Part shown: one piece after another, positions 1 to 7,600 of the stretch | Layout: every line of letters starts with the position of its first letter | Position numbering within the stretch: position 1 is the first letter of the stretch | NCBI GenBank assembly: GCA_903921965.1 | Contig: CAIXSE010000099.1 | Span: forward strand, 1-15,539 | Length of the DNA stretch: 15,539 nucleotides | Source of the DNA: an uncultured Thermoleophilia bacterium | Lineage (GTDB): Bacteria > Actinomycetota > Thermoleophilia > UBA2241 | Reading direction: 5' to 3' | Program-made: the position numbers and the translations under genes | The notes under the pieces: generated by a model | The model's database searches: none | What the model was told of the DNA's origin: nothing | What the model saw: the letters and a program-made list of their open reading frames with translations, nothing else

Positions 1-152
1 AGCGCCTCGATCTCAAGCCCGGCCAGCAGGTCTCGTTCGTCGAGCGCAACGGGCTCGTGACCATGGTCCCCCAGCGTCCGCTGAGTGAGCTCAGGGGGAT
101 CCTCAAGGGCGCCGACAGGACCGGCTATCGCGACAAGACGGACCGGTACTGA
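1..152 (+). CDS. AbrB/SpoVT-type antitoxin, C-terminal part (5' end outside window)
   Basis: The reading frame is open from base 3 to a TGA at 150-152, giving 49 visible residues that begin RLDLKPGQQVSFVERNG and end GYRDKTDRY. The first part matches the swapped-hairpin DNA-binding fold of AbrB/MazE/SpoVT antitoxins (a 'lgLkpGd.v.f.e..g.v.l.p' pattern). The tail, with LRGILKG followed by a charged YRDKxDR segment, is typical of the toxin-binding end of antitoxins paired with PIN toxins. It would bind and neutralise the toxin encoded just downstream and repress its own promoter, as family members do. The N-terminus, promoter and operator lie before the window. The PIN gene starts 10 nt after this stop (or 1 nt after it, if the earlier GTG is used), so the two genes are almost certainly co-transcribed. 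Family assignment is fairly sure; the exact subfamily is not. Confidence 0.75.
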   Translation, partial: RLDLKPGQQVSFVERNGLVTMVPQRPLSELRGILKGADRTGYRDKTDRY

Positions 153-162
153 GGTGGACCGC

Positions 163-534
163 GTGGTCGATTCCTCGGTGTGGATCGAGTACTTGGGGGA
201 GGGCCCGCTCGCTGCGGAGGCGACTCCGTACCTGGAACCGCCCGAAGAGGTCATTACGCCCACCGTCGTCATGTACGAGGTCTATCGCTGGGCGCGTCGC
301 GAAGGTGGCGACGCTCCCGCCATGGAAGCCGTCGCTCACATGGAGCGCACTCGGCTGGTGTCCGCCGACCCTGCCGCGGCGATCGTCGCCGCCGAAGTCG
401 GCGCGGAGCGCGGATTGGCCACTGCCGACGCCTTCGTGTACGGCGCATCCCGTCTCGAGGGATGCAGGCTCGTGACGCTCGACGGCGACTTCCGCGGCCT
501 GCCCGGGGTGACGCTGATCGGGGAAGACGGGTAG
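163..534 (+). CDS. PIN-domain toxin, VapC-like ribonuclease
   Basis: This 123-residue protein is the length of a single PIN domain, a Mg-dependent endoribonuclease that in VapC toxins cleaves RNA and stops translation. The acidic residues of the active site are visible: D3 in MVDSSVWIEYL, E39 in VVMYEVYRWA, D89 in LATADAFVYGASR, and D107 (with D109) in LVTLDGDF. I chose the GTG at 163 because GAGGTG (151-156) lies 6 nt upstream as a Shine-Dalgarno and the first Asp then sits at residue 3, as is usual. A GTG at 154 is the alternative. An upstream extension to 85 would overlap the antitoxin gene and adds a non-PIN sequence. The gene directly follows the AbrB-type antitoxin gene, forming a standard antitoxin-first operon. 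Its RNA target cannot be told from the sequence. Confidence 0.85.
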   Translation: MVDSSVWIEYLGEGPLAAEATPYLEPPEEVITPTVVMYEVYRWARREGGDAPAMEAVAHMERTRLVSADPAAAIVAAEVGAERGLATADAFVYGASRLEGCRLVTLDGDFRGLPGVTLIGEDG

Positions 535-588
535 CGGCTGTGGCCGCCGCGCAAGGAGAAGACCCGGCGGCCGCGAAGCACGTGACCC

Positions 589-1194
589 ATGGCTGCCGGA
601 CGCCGACCCTTCCTCTCGGCCCGCAAAGTGCGGGCGTCCGACCTGTTCCTCCTCGCCTGGGTGCTCGCCTGGTGCGTCGTGGGCGTCGCCGTCGGGCGCG
701 CCATCTGGGACGTCGGGGCGATCGCCGACCCGGTCATCCGCAACGCCGCCGCGGTGGGCGACGCCACCCACAGCCTCGACAAGCTGCGCTCGGTGCCGCT
801 GGTCGGCGGCGTCCTGGGCGGGGCCGTGAGCGGCGTGCGGGCCCCGTTCGAGAAGACCCGGGAAGAGGCGCAGGTCGTCAAGGACCGCATCCACCAGGTC
901 GCGGTGGCCGTGGCGCTGGTGCTCATCCTCCCGCCGTCGCTCCTCGCCCTCCTGTTCTACCTGCCCTTCCGGCTGCGCTGGCGCCGCGACGTCGCCGCCG
1001 TGCGCGCGGCGCTGCGGCGCGACCCGTACGACGTCGTCCTGCAGCGGTACCTGGCGCTCAGGGCCGTGCAGGGGATGCGCTACGACGAGCTGCGCGCCCT
1101 TGGCGAGGATCCCTGGCGGGACATCGTCTCGGGGCACGCCTGGCCCCTGGCCGACGTCGAGCTCGACCGCCTGGGGCTGGTGCGGCGCGTCTGA
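589..1194 (+). CDS. Hypothetical membrane protein with two transmembrane helices
   Basis: I do not recognise this 201-residue protein. It has a short basic N-terminus (MAAGRRPFLSARKVRAS), a first hydrophobic helix at about residues 18-37, and a roughly 65-residue loop containing a Gly-rich stretch (VPLVGGVLGGAVSGV) and a charged segment (KTREEAQVVKDRIHQ). A second helix follows at about 103-127, then a cytoplasmic basic/amphipathic tail (FRLRWRRD...ALRRDPYD...LALRAVQGM). The positive residues flanking both helices predict both ends inside and the loop outside. An in-frame TGA at 583-585 makes ATG 589 the first possible start, but there is no close Shine-Dalgarno (AAGGAGAA is 29 nt away), so a later start is possible. 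Codon use fits a real high-GC gene. It stands between the toxin-antitoxin module and rnpB with no clear functional link. Confidence 0.65.
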   Translation: MAAGRRPFLSARKVRASDLFLLAWVLAWCVVGVAVGRAIWDVGAIADPVIRNAAAVGDATHSLDKLRSVPLVGGVLGGAVSGVRAPFEKTREEAQVVKDRIHQVAVAVALVLILPPSLLALLFYLPFRLRWRRDVAAVRAALRRDPYDVVLQRYLALRAVQGMRYDELRALGEDPWRDIVSGHAWPLADVELDRLGLVRRV

Positions 1195-1242
1195 GGTGTG
1201 CGTGGCGCCTGCGGGCTCTGTTCCCGGCCGCGCGCATCACGG

Positions 1243-1269
1243 TTGGCCGTGCGGGCCCGGTGGTACACT
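1243..1269 (+). promoter_or_regulatory. Predicted rnpB promoter
   Basis: The -10 element TACACT (1264-1269) is preceded by TGG, giving an extended TGnTAnnnT form. TTGGCC at 1243-1248 is a weak -35 candidate with a short 15-nt spacer; GGTTGG at 1241-1246 would give 17 nt. Transcription would start about 6-7 nt after the -10, at G1275/G1276, which is where helix P1 of the RNase P RNA begins. This agreement is the main support. Confidence 0.6.
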
Positions 1270-1274
1270 CCGCA

Positions 1275-1655
1275 GGCAAGCCAGGTGGCCGCGTCGGGGC
1301 CGCGTCGCGCCGCTCTTCGGAGCCCGCGAGGCCTCCCGTCGAGGAAAGTCCGGACACCACAGAGCAGGGCGCTGGCTAACGGCCAGCCGGGGAAACCCGA
1401 GGGAAAGCGCAACAGAGAGCAGACCGCCAGCGGCCTCTTCGGAGGTGCGGGTAAGGGTGAAACGGTGAGGTAAGAGCTCACCAGCGGTCCTGGTGACAGG
1501 CCGGCTCGGCAAGCCCCGCCCGGTGCAAGGCCAAATAGGGGAGTGTTTGAGGGTTGCTCGCCCGAGACTCCCGGGTTCCGGCCGCATGAGCCGTCCGGCA
1601 ACGGACGGCCGAGATGGATGGTCACCCACGACAGGATCCGGCTTACGGCTTGCTA
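1275..1655 (+). ncRNA. rnpB: RNase P RNA, bacterial type A
   Basis: This is the catalytic RNA of RNase P, which trims tRNA precursors at their 5' ends. The diagnostic conserved segments are present: GAGGAAAGTCCGGAC at 1341-1355, the AGAGAGCAGACCGCC region near 1415-1430, GGTAAGGGTGAAACGGTG near 1449-1466, and ACAGGATCCGGCTTAC near 1631-1646 close to the 3' end. Helix P1 is visible as GCAAGCC (1276-1282) pairing with GGCTTGC (1647-1653), extendable by a G-U pair, and this sets the boundaries to within a few bases. The size of about 380 nt is normal for an actinobacterial type A RNA. A promoter lies just upstream and a 17-bp terminator hairpin just downstream, so it is an independent transcription unit. 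Confidence 0.96.
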
Positions 1656-1657
1656 CA

Positions 1658-1695
1658 GAGAGGCCCCTCGACCCGGCAGGGTCGAGGGGCCTCTC
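1658..1695 (+). terminator. Terminator hairpin of rnpB
   Basis: This is a perfect 17-bp inverted repeat (GAGAGGCCCCTCGACCC at 1658-1674, GGGTCGAGGGGCCTCTC at 1679-1695) with the loop GGCA. No T-run follows, as is common for intrinsic terminators in GC-rich actinobacteria. It begins about three bases after the predicted 3' end of the RNase P RNA. Confidence 0.85.
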
Positions 1696-1761
1696 CATCT
1701 CTGCCGCCACAGGAGGCGGAGCGTGCGGAGGGAGTGTCCGTTCGAGGCCACTCGAAGAAGT

Positions 1762-1788
1762 CTGAGGATCCGATTCTCTGATCCTCAG
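1762..1788. terminator. Second hairpin, probable terminator for the minus-strand lipid operon
   Basis: CTGAGGATC (1762-1770) and GATCCTCAG (1780-1788) form a perfect 9-bp stem with a 9-nt loop. It lies about 100 bp past the stop codon of the PAP2 gene, read from the minus strand, and past the rnpB terminator on the plus strand. On the minus strand it is followed by the pyrimidine-rich ACTTCTTCG. It may stop transcription from both sides. A further short hairpin, GAGTGC-CC-GCACTC, occupies 1797-1810. I see no gene between 1696 and 1891. Confidence 0.55.
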
Positions 1789-1891
1789 CTTTCCGCGAGT
1801 GCCCGCACTCCTCGTGGGCGCCGCCGTCGCGGGTGCCCCCGGGCGCGCGCGACGGGAGAGGCGTGCGCGTGGCGCGGGCGGCCCTGCGGCC

Positions 1892-2497
1892 TCAGCCGCT
1901 GCGCCCGGCGCGGTTTCGGACGAGGCGCCGCGCGCCGCGCGCGGTCCCCTCGCCGATGGCCATGCCGATGAGCGATCCGGCGAGCACGTCGCCGGGGTAG
2001 TGCACGCCGCTGTGCACGCGCGAGTACGCCACGGTCGTCGCGAGGGCGCGCAGCGGGAAGCCGGCGCCGGGGTACCAGGCGCTCACCGCCTGGGCGAACG
2101 CGAAGGCCGAGGCCGAGTGGCCCGAGGGGAACGACGTGGACTCGGGCATCTCCACGTGCCGCTCGACGAAGGCGTCTTCGCCGGCGGCGCGAGCCGGTCG
2201 CCGGCGCCGGCCGACGCGCTTGAGCGGCTGGTTCACGATGAGCGAGTTCAGGCCGACGGCCACGGCACCGGTCACGGCCGCGCGGCGGCCGCGGCGCCCG
2301 CCGAAGGCGAACAGCGCCGCGGCGATCGCGAGCCACAGCTTCGAGTTGTCCGCGGCCTGCGTCACGAGGCGCAGCGGCTTGTCCAGCTGCGGCGTCGCGG
2401 TGCCCTCGACGGCGCGGTACACCGCGAGGTCGACGGCCTTCAGCTCGGCGAGGACGGCGCGTGCCGTACCGGTCGCGGTCTCCGTCACGTCGGTCAT
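1892..2497 (-). CDS. PAP2-family phosphatase (phosphatidic-acid or undecaprenyl-pyrophosphate phosphatase type)
   Basis: This 201-residue protein carries the full three-part PAP2 signature. K93 and R100-P101 form K-x6-RP (KRVGRRRRP), PSGH is at 124-127 (H127), and S159-R160 with H166 and D170 form the SRxxxxHxxxD motif (SRVHSGVHYPGD). The two histidines form and break the phospho-histidine intermediate. Hydrophobic segments near 55-66, 75-90 and 171-182 fit a membrane-embedded enzyme. It probably removes the phosphate from a lipid phosphate on the outer membrane face. The start ATG at 2497 has AAGGGAG five bases upstream and overlaps the stop of the lipid kinase gene by 4 bp (ATGA), so translation of the two is coupled. 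The substrate cannot be fixed from sequence, but its partner suggests phosphatidic acid or a prenyl/glycolipid phosphate. Confidence 0.9.
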   Translation of the reverse strand: MTDVTETATGTARAVLAELKAVDLAVYRAVEGTATPQLDKPLRLVTQAADNSKLWLAIAAALFAFGGRRGRRAAVTGAVAVGLNSLIVNQPLKRVGRRRRPARAAGEDAFVERHVEMPESTSFPSGHSASAFAFAQAVSAWYPGAGFPLRALATTVAYSRVHSGVHYPGDVLAGSLIGMAIGEGTARGARRLVRNRAGRSG

Positions 2498-3873
2498 CGT
2501 GCTCCCTTCACGGGTCTGCCGATCGCCATGCGCCAGACGTCGGCCGAGAGTGTGCGCAGAGGTATCGAGCGGGCCGCGGGCGAGAGGCCGATGGCCCCGG
2601 CGGACCGCCGCACGCGCAGCACGCCGGGACGCGAGGTGAAGACGAGCGGCGGGTCCATGGTCAGTGCTTCGCCGTCGAGACCCACCGCGACCGGAGCGTC
2701 CGAGTCCACGGTCAGCGACGGCACGGCCCACGCGTCGAAACCCTCCGTCCTGCCGGTGGCGCCGGCGACGATGTCGGCGATCAGCATGGTCGCCGCCACG
2801 CCGTCGGGGACCAGCACCGACATGACGCCCAGCTGGCCGGTGTCCAGCCGGGGTCGCGACGCCAGGCCGCGGACGGTGGAGCCGTAGGGGCCGTTGGAGA
2901 CCTGCAGCACCTGGACCCCTTCGCGGGGCTCTCCGTCGGGGCCGGTGAAGCGGAGGTCGAACGGCTGCGAGTCGGGGCCGAGCATCTCGGGCAGCGCCGC
3001 GAGTGTGGTCTCGCGCTTGTTGTCGCGATACTCGGGCGACTGCACGATGGTCGCGTAGAGGCCGAGGGACACGTTGTTCACGAAGACGCGGCCGTTCACG
3101 TCTCCCAGGTCGATGCGCTGCTCGAAGGCGTCGCCGTAGGCGTCGAGGGCACCCACGACGTCGTTGCGGTCGAGGCCGAGGTCGAGGGCGAAGTGGTTGC
3201 GCGTGCCGGCGGGGACGACGACCATGCCGACGCCGCGCTCGGCGGCCACGGCGGCGACCAGCGCCTGCGAGCCGTCGCCGCCCGCCATGCCGAGCACGTC
3301 GACGCCGCGGTCCACGGCGTCGTGCGCGAGGCGGCGCAGGTCGTCGCCGGGCTGCATGACCACGGGCTCGATGCCGCGAGTCTTGCACTCGTCCACGAGG
3401 TGGGACTTCTCCGCCTTCCCGCCCCCGGACTTGAGGTTCATGATCAGCACCCCCCGGCGGGCGGCGGGGACGGGCGTGCCCGGCGTCCTGCTCCGCACGA
3501 GGGTGCGCCGGTCGCGGGACAGCGCGTACCTGGCGAGGCTGACGGCCACGAAGATGGCCACGATGCGCGCGATCAGCGAGATGACCATGAGCTCGCCCTT
3601 GGCGATCTCGAACACGACGATGCCGGCGAAGGCGACGACGGCGACCGTGGCGGAGAGCCAGCGCAGGGCGCCCTTGCGCGTGAGCGTGTCCCACGCGGAC
3701 ACGCCGAGTACCACCAGAAGGACGGCCTGGCCGAGGAAGAGGACCGGGTCGGTCAGGATCATCCGCAACGTGTCGGCGAGCACGTAGACGCCGAGGAGCA
3801 CGGCGGCCACGGCGGCGAGGCGGCGGCGCAGCGGCGGCCGCCCGGGTGCACCGGTCACGTCGGGGCCGCGCAT
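2494..3873 (-). CDS. Diacylglycerol kinase-family lipid kinase with N-terminal membrane domain
   Basis: This protein has 459 residues. The N-terminal part has about four hydrophobic helices (roughly 18-40, 44-61, 72-90, 95-115). A soluble DAGK catalytic domain follows from about residue 140: GVLIMNLKSGGGKAE forms the nucleotide-proximal strand-loop, GGDGS at 198-202 is the family's GGDGT/S motif, PAGTRNHFALDLG at 221-233 is the P.GT.N.FA motif, and FVNNVSLGLYA is near 264-274. Enzymes of this YegS/DgkB group phosphorylate diacylglycerol or related lipids using ATP. ATG 3873 lacks a close Shine-Dalgarno; a GTG five codons later is an alternative start. A weak promoter (GAGAAT at 3918-3923 on the minus strand) may serve it. 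It is transcribed away from the cupin gene. In many actinobacteria a DAGK domain and a PAP2 domain form one polypeptide; here they are adjacent coupled genes. Confidence 0.88.
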   Translation of the reverse strand: MRGPDVTGAPGRPPLRRRLAAVAAVLLGVYVLADTLRMILTDPVLFLGQAVLLVVLGVSAWDTLTRKGALRWLSATVAVVAFAGIVVFEIAKGELMVISLIARIVAIFVAVSLARYALSRDRRTLVRSRTPGTPVPAARRGVLIMNLKSGGGKAEKSHLVDECKTRGIEPVVMQPGDDLRRLAHDAVDRGVDVLGMAGGDGSQALVAAVAAERGVGMVVVPAGTRNHFALDLGLDRNDVVGALDAYGDAFEQRIDLGDVNGRVFVNNVSLGLYATIVQSPEYRDNKRETTLAALPEMLGPDSQPFDLRFTGPDGEPREGVQVLQVSNGPYGSTVRGLASRPRLDTGQLGVMSVLVPDGVAATMLIADIVAGATGRTEGFDAWAVPSLTVDSDAPVAVGLDGEALTMDPPLVFTSRPGVLRVRRSAGAIGLSPAARSIPLRTLSADVWRMAIGRPVKGAR

Positions 3874-4020
3874 CCCGCGGCCGTTCCTGTCGAGACAGCG
3901 TCCATGGTCTGCGGCGGATTCTCGCACAGGCGCACGGGGCCGGCACCTGGGGGCGCCGTCCGGCGGCTCCGGCGAGAGGCGCGCGCCCGGCCGCGGGTTC
4001 CCCGGCCGCAACGCCGGCGG

Positions 4021-4026
4021 TATGCT
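4021..4026 (+). promoter_or_regulatory. -10 element of the cupin gene, leaderless transcript predicted
   Basis: TATGCT at 4021-4026, preceded by CGCCGGCGG, ends 8 nt before the GTG start at 4035. The same 15-bp string, from CGCCGG through TATGCT, occurs before the YkgJ-family gene at 11402. There is no Shine-Dalgarno, so transcription starting 7-9 nt after the -10 would put the start codon at or near the mRNA 5' end. No clear -35 is visible. Confidence 0.6.
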
Positions 4027-4034
4027 CCCGTCCC

Positions 4035-4604
4035 GTGAGACCGACCGCCGCACAGATGGCCGCTTCGCTGGGGCTGCAGCCGCACCCCGAGGGGGGCTAC
4101 TACCTCGAGACCTACCGCAGCGAGGTGACACTCTCCACGCCGCGCGGCGAGCGCCCGGCCTCCACGGCGATCCTCTTCCTCGTCACCGAGGGCTCGCCGA
4201 GCAAGCTGCACCGCCTGTGGAGCGACGAGCTCTGGGTCTTCCAGGGCGGCCTGCCGCTCGAGCTGGTCACGGTGTCGCCCGAGGGGGAGCTGGGGACGCG
4301 GGTCCTGGGCGACCTCGAGGAGATCGTGCGCAGCCGCGACCACGGCATCGCGCCGACCGAGGAGCTCCCCGTCGGCCTGCCGGCGGGCTCCGGTGAGTGG
4401 CTGCTCCAGGCCCTCGTGCCGGCGGGCAGCTGGCAGGGCGCCCGCCTCTCCGGCGGCCCGCACCTGCCGGCCGACTACGCCTGGTCGCTCGTGAGCTGCG
4501 TCGTCACGCCCGGCTTCGACTTCGCCGACTTCGAGATGGGCGAGCGTGAGGCGCTGCTGGCGGCGTACCCGCAGCACGCGGAGGTCATCGGCGCGCTGAC
4601 CTGA
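4035..4604 (+). CDS. DUF985 / Cupin_5 family protein
   Basis: This 189-residue single-domain cupin contains the hallmark N-terminal motif LGLQPHPEGGYYLETYRS (residues 12-29), then SKLHRLWSDELWVFQGGLPLEL, and the C-terminal LVSCVVTPGFDFADFEMG. These identify the DUF985 (YML079w-like) family. Members fold as a small beta-barrel related to sugar epimerases, and their function is not established. Two oddities show. The usual WHF in SDExWHF reads WVF here (V68), removing a histidine that often faces the barrel. There is also an extra segment of roughly 15-25 residues at about 97-122, compared with the family as I recall it. The GTG at 4035 was chosen because a -10 element ends 8 nt before it and the conserved motif begins a few residues later; the longer upstream frame is non-conserved. 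No enzyme activity can be assigned. Confidence 0.87.
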   Translation: MRPTAAQMAASLGLQPHPEGGYYLETYRSEVTLSTPRGERPASTAILFLVTEGSPSKLHRLWSDELWVFQGGLPLELVTVSPEGELGTRVLGDLEEIVRSRDHGIAPTEELPVGLPAGSGEWLLQALVPAGSWQGARLSGGPHLPADYAWSLVSCVVTPGFDFADFEMGEREALLAAYPQHAEVIGALT

Positions 4605-4643
4605 GGTCGCGTCCGGCCCCGGTCATCCGTCTGGGGCGCGTGG

Positions 4644-4649
4644 TACGCT
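4644..4649 (+). promoter_or_regulatory. -10 element of the addBA operon, leaderless transcript predicted
   Basis: TACGCT (4644-4649), preceded by TGG as an extended -10, ends 8 nt before ATG 4658, and no Shine-Dalgarno is present. An upstream in-frame GTG at 4640 would place the -10 inside the gene, so ATG 4658 is the better start. Only 53 bp separate addB from the cupin stop. Confidence 0.6.
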
Positions 4650-4657
4650 CGCCGCCC

Positions 4658-7600
4658 ATGGCAGGCGCCGACGGCACAGGGTCCGGAGTTCTCGTCAGCG
4701 GCCGCTTCCCCGGTCTCGAGGAAGCGCTGTGCCGGCGCGTGGCCGAGCTCAAAGATGGGCGGCCGCTCGCGCCGCTCACCGTTGTGGTCGGCTCGTCGGC
4801 GGTGCGCACACACGTCGGAGACCTGCTCATCCGCCGCCTCGGCGGCGTCGCGAACGTCGCCGTCGTCACGTTCGCGCGCTACGCCGCCGACCTCATGGCC
4901 TGCTCGTCGCAGTCCCCGGTGCTCGGGGGGCCGGCGCGCGAGCGCCTGGTGCGGCGGCTCGTCTCGGCCAACACTTCGGCGCTCGGGTACTTCCGTCCCG
5001 TGGCCGACCGTCCGCACTTCGCGGCAGCCCTCGCGGCCACGTTCGCCGACCTCCGTGAGGGCTGCGTCGACCCGCGATCGCCGTGGCCCGGCGCCGAGCC
5101 CGAAGCGGTCGCAGAGGGCGGCGTGGGGCAGAGCAGCGCGGCGCTCGACGACCTCGCCCTGTTGTACGCCGCGTACTGCGACGCGCTGCGCGCGCTGGGC
5201 GTCACCGACAGGGCCGGGGTGCTTCGCGCCGCAGCCGGCCTCGTCGCAGCGGCGCCCGGTTCCTCGTCCCATGTCGTCTTCTACGGCCTCTACGACCTCA
5301 ACCGCGCCCAGGAGCTGCTCGCGGTCGCCGCGCTGCGCGCGGGGGCCGACGCGTTCGTCCCCGTGCCCCGGGGCGGCGCGCGCGCGGGGGGCACTCTGTA
5401 CGATGCGGCGCGCGCCGCGGGTCTCGCGGAGCGCTGCGAAGAGGGTCTCCCGCCCGATTGCGACGCCGCGCGGATCGCCGGCGTGTGGCGGCCTTCCGGC
5501 GTGCAGCCGGACCGTCCCGAGCTCAGCGGCGACGGCACGCTCGCCGTCGTCTCGGTGCCGGACGAGCGCAGCGAGGCGCGCGAGGCGGTGCGCGCCGTGG
5601 TCGCCGCGGCCGAACGCGGCGTCCCCCTGCGCGACTGCGCCGTCCTGGTGCCGCGGGGCGACGACGTGGAGTTCCTCGCCGCCGCACTCGCCGGTGCGGG
5701 CCTGCCCGTCGCCTGCCGGCTGCCCGACAGGTCGGCAGGGCCGCGGCTCCTGCTCGCCCTGGGTGAGTGCCTCGAGCCGCAGTCCGGCGAGCCGTTCGCG
5801 CGGCGCGCGGTCATCGACCTGCTGACGGCGGCGCCCCTGCGCGGAGCTGCTCCCGAGGGGGGCGACACCGCCCTGTGGCTGGACGAGGCTCGCGAGGCCG
5901 GTGTGGTCTGCGGCCTCGCGCAGTGGCTCGAGCGTGTCCCTGCGCGCCGCCGTGCGCTCGAGCGCCGCGTGGCCGATCTCGAGTCCCGCGTCGTCGATGT
6001 CGACGTCGACGACGACGCGGGCGGCGAGCGCCTCGAGCGCATGCGCGGGCGGCTGCGCGCGGCGCAGTCGCTCGAGCGGGCCGTCGGCCTTCTGGCGCAC
6101 GCTCGCCGGCAGCTGCCCGAGCGCGCCGACTGGGCGGCGTGGGGCGAGTCGTTCGCGGGTCTAGCGGAGGCCCTGTTCTCGGCCGAAGCCGCCGAGTCGG
6201 CCCGCGATGCCGCCGGGCGTCTCGGCGCCCTGGCCCTGCTCGACGAGCAGGCAGACCTGGCCACGGCCGTCGAGGCCCTGCGCGACCTGCTGGCGGGAGG
6301 GACCGTCCCCCAAGGCAGGGCCGGCCGGGTGGGCGTCGCCGTCCTCACGCCGCTCGAGGCTCGCGGGCTCTCGTTCTCCACCGTCGTCATCACCGGCCTC
6401 GCCGAGGGCGGCCTGCCCGTGCGCGCGCGACCCGACCCGCTCCTGGGCGATGCCGCCCGCCGCGGTCTCAACGGCCTGCCGGGCGTCCGCCTGCCGCTGG
6501 CGGAGGAGCGCGACGCCGAGTCGGCGCAGGTGTTCGCGTTCGCCTGCGAGGCGGCGCGCGACCGCCTTGTGCTCCTCGCGCCGCGCACCGACGCCGCCAC
6601 GGGCCGGCCGCGGCTGCCCTCCCGGTATCTCGTGCGTCTGGCCTCGCTGGCGGCCGGCAGGCCGGTCGGCCAGGACGAGTTCCTCACCGGCCGCCCCCTG
6701 TCCGCCGTCTGGCACAGGGCCGGCGCCGGCCCGGCGTTCGCCGCGGGCGTCACCTGGGTGGACGAGCGGGAGCGTGACGGCGCCGCCCTGCTGAGCCTGT
6801 CGGCGAGCGGCGCCAGGTCGGCGGCGAGCGCCTATCTCTCGGCTGTCCTCGGCGCCGCACGGCCGGCCGAGCGCCGGCTGGGCGCGTGGCGCTCCGCCCG
6901 CAGCCCGGAGCCCGGCGAGTGGGACGGCCTCCTCGGCGGCGAGGCGCAGTCGGTGCTCGCGCAGCGGCAGCTGTTCCAGGCGGAGGTCCACCCGACGACG
7001 CTCGAGCGCTACGTCTCGTGCCCGTTCACCTTCCTGCTGCGCAGCGTGTACGAGCTCGAGGCGCCGCAGGAGCCGGGAGACTCTCTCGACATGGACGTCA
7101 TGGAGTTCGGCAGCCTCGTCCACGCCATCCTCGAGACGGTCTACGAGCGCGCCATCGCGGAGCACCTCGACCTCCAGGGCGCCCTCGCGGCCACGGCCGA
7201 GGCCTGGCGGTCGCACTGTGCCGAGGCCGAGCGGAGCGGGGTCACAGGGGCCGAGCTGGCGTGGTCGGTGCGCAAGGAAGTCATGCTCGACGACCTCTGC
7301 GAGACGGTCCGGCGCGACCCGGTGTTCGCCGCCGGCGACGGCGATCCGGTCGCGGTCGAGTGGCGCTTCGGCGAGCGGTACGGGCGTGTGGTCACGCTCG
7401 TCCTCGACGAAGGACGCAGCGTACGGTTCGCCGGACGGCTCGACCGCGTCGACCGCGCCGCTGCCGGCGCCCGCGTCATCGACTACAAGACGGGCGCCGG
7501 GGGCACCGAGCGCCAGCGCCTCAAAGACCGGCTGAGCGTCCAGCTGCCCGTGTACCAGCTGGCCGTACGGCAGTGGTGGACGGAGCTGGCCGGCGGGCCG

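Noticed and set aside
85..162. A longer PIN-toxin start (GTG 85) giving 149 residues.
   Set aside because: It would overlap the antitoxin coding region by about 68 bp, adds a sequence unlike PIN domains, and has a worse ribosome-binding site than GTG 163.
103..1137. Long minus-strand open frame opposite the toxin and membrane protein.
   Set aside because: Arg/Pro/His-rich composition typical of an antisense shadow in GC-rich DNA; no recognisable motif, and it covers two better-supported genes.
1198..1765. Several open frames on both strands across 1058-1971.
   Set aside because: They lie on the RNase P RNA gene and its terminator; the RNA is unmistakable and the frames show no protein motif.
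1892..3946. A single 684-residue minus-strand protein ending in PAP2.
   Set aside because: Only the part from ATG 2497 is a real PAP2 protein; the upstream half is the out-of-frame shadow of the lipid kinase gene.
2461..4038. Long plus-strand open frame opposite the lipid kinase.
   Set aside because: His/Val/Glu-rich antisense shadow of a gene whose domains are clear on the other strand.
4640..4657. Earlier in-frame GTG start for addB.
   Set aside because: It would place the predicted -10 TACGCT inside the gene, and it adds only six non-conserved residues.
5990..6020. Near-palindromic GTCGAC-rich stretch inside addB.
   Set aside because: It encodes an in-frame acidic run (VDVDVDDD) and is imperfect as a palindrome; probably just GAC/GTC codon repetition.
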